Source: Cupriavidus taiwanensis LMG 19424
GTDB lineage: Bacteria > Pseudomonadota > Gammaproteobacteria > Burkholderiales > Burkholderiaceae
DNA length: 64,000 nt
Direction of reading: 5' to 3'
Assembly: GCF_000069785.1 (NCBI RefSeq)
Contig: NC_010528.1
Location: 2,418,001-2,482,000, forward strand
A model generated the notes under the pieces. That model searched no databases and was not told where the DNA came from. It worked only from the letters and a program-made list of their open reading frames with translations. Below, piece by piece: positions 63,358 to 64,000 of the stretch (positions are counted from its first letter, which is position 1; every line of letters starts with the position of its first letter). A program made the translations under genes and the position numbers.

Positions 63358-63379
63358 GCAGCCGGCACGCGCCGGCTGC
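63358..63379 (+). terminator. hairpin after ubiD
   Basis: Perfect 9-bp stem (63358-63366 with 63371-63379), 4-nt loop, starting two bases past the ubiD stop, without a T-run. Possible weak terminator. Confidence 0.45.
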
Positions 63380-63487
63380 GATCCGCCGTTATCATGTCAC
63401 GCTGATGCCGGGCGCCCGCGCGAGGCGCCCGCCACCCACCACATCGCACCATCCGATGCCCGCGGCAGACGGGCCGAAGGAGGAGAC

Positions 63488-64000
63488 ATGACCACCGCCG
63501 CCCCGCTCGCCGAAGGCAACCTGATGTGGACGCCGTCGCAGGCGTTCCGCGACCGCAGCCAGATTGCGCAGTTCATGCGCTGGCTGCGCACCGAACGCGG
63601 CCTGGCCTTCGACGACTACGACAGCCTGTGGCACTGGTCCGTCACCGAGCTCGAAGCCTTCTGGGACGCCGTGCGCGCCTACTTCGACGTGCGCTTCGAC
63701 ACCCCGGCCACCCAAGTGCTGGACCGCCACACCATGCCGGGCGCGCGCTGGTTCGACGGCGCCACGCTGAACTACGTGCAGCAGGTGTTCCGCCATGCCG
63801 GCAGCGGCAGCGCCCGCCAGCGCACCGCCATCCGCCATGCCGGCGAGGCGCAGCCGCTGGCCGACATCAGCTGGCAGGCGCTCGAGGCCCAGGTCGCGTC
63901 GCTCGCGCATGCGCTGCGCCGGATGGGCGTGCAGCGCGGCGACCGCGTCGCCGGCTACCTGCCCAATATTCCCGCCACGGTGGTTGCCTTCCTGGCCACC
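63488..64000 (+). CDS. acetoacetyl-CoA synthetase, N-terminal part
   Basis: First 171 residues of an ACS-family ligase cut by the window end. It begins MTTAAPLAEGNLMWTPSQ and carries WSVTELEAFWDAVRAYFDV, the MPGARWFDGATLNY signature and WQALEAQVASLAHALRRMGV, the pattern of acetoacetate-CoA ligases (about 650 aa in full). These activate acetoacetate, linking ketone-body or polyhydroxybutyrate products to acetyl-CoA. Strong GGAGGAGAC binding site. Confidence 0.85.
   Translation, partial: MTTAAPLAEGNLMWTPSQAFRDRSQIAQFMRWLRTERGLAFDDYDSLWHWSVTELEAFWDAVRAYFDVRFDTPATQVLDRHTMPGARWFDGATLNYVQQVFRHAGSGSARQRTAIRHAGEAQPLADISWQALEAQVASLAHALRRMGVQRGDRVAGYLPNIPATVVAFLAT

Overview
The window is GC-rich, densely packed bacterial chromosome. 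Its gene content and order (complete ybgC-tolQRAB-pal-cpoB-queC block, kynBUA tryptophan operon, ribD-ribE-ribB-ribH-nusB block, glyA-nrdR, ubiD) point to a beta-proteobacterium of the Burkholderiales, most like Cupriavidus/Ralstonia. The genus is an inference from gene order and protein style; no rRNA is present to confirm it. I see no insertion sequence, prophage, integrase or CRISPR array. One tRNA gene (Lys, UUU) is present.

Layout. 0-14.8 kb: housekeeping and stress genes (ChaC-type cyclotransferase, ankyrin protein, acyl-CoA ligase with its own operator, thioredoxin-TPR protein CnoX, cupin, hemerythrin, P-loop kinase, TcdA, AsmA, MFS carrier, PdxH, Cfa, DUF72 protein, MsrA). 15.4-21.4 kb: an unassigned catabolic cluster. 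CoA ligase, acyl-CoA-dehydrogenase-fold protein, alpha/beta hydrolase and a NicX-type ring-cleaving dioxygenase lie on the minus strand, divergent from a flavin reductase and a MarR regulator. 21.4-24.9 kb: KynR and kynBUA, converting tryptophan to anthranilate. 24.9-28 kb: IclR regulator divergent from glutaryl-CoA dehydrogenase, then a 1-Cys peroxiredoxin. 28.3-32.6 kb: a YqjD/YqjE-like membrane module and a PAS-GGDEF-EAL protein. 32.7-40.5 kb: tRNA-Lys, a thiosulfate-type transporter, queC and the complete tol-pal operon, all on the minus strand.

40.6-42.7 kb: a ZTP riboswitch before glyA, then nrdR. 42.7-54.3 kb: two complete type IV pilus minor-pilin/PilY1 operons back to back and divergent. 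The left one encodes an 1128-aa PilY1 whose N-terminal half looks like an L-type lectin. The right one encodes a 615-aa PilY1 without that half and with a decayed calcium loop. 54.4-58.7 kb: riboflavin synthesis genes with nusB; the ribB product carries a dead GTP-cyclohydrolase-II-like domain. 58.8-64 kb: an aminotransferase, a membrane-anchored lytic transglycosylase with a strong promoter and long leader, ubiD, and the start of an acetoacetyl-CoA synthetase cut by the window end.

Most interesting: the NicX/ACAD/CoA-ligase cluster beside kynBUA (a candidate undescribed aromatic or N-heterocycle pathway), the mirrored pilus-tip operons with a lectin-like PilY1, and several operator palindromes placed precisely against promoters (acyl-CoA ligase, flavin reductase, kyn, gcdH, pilin operon).
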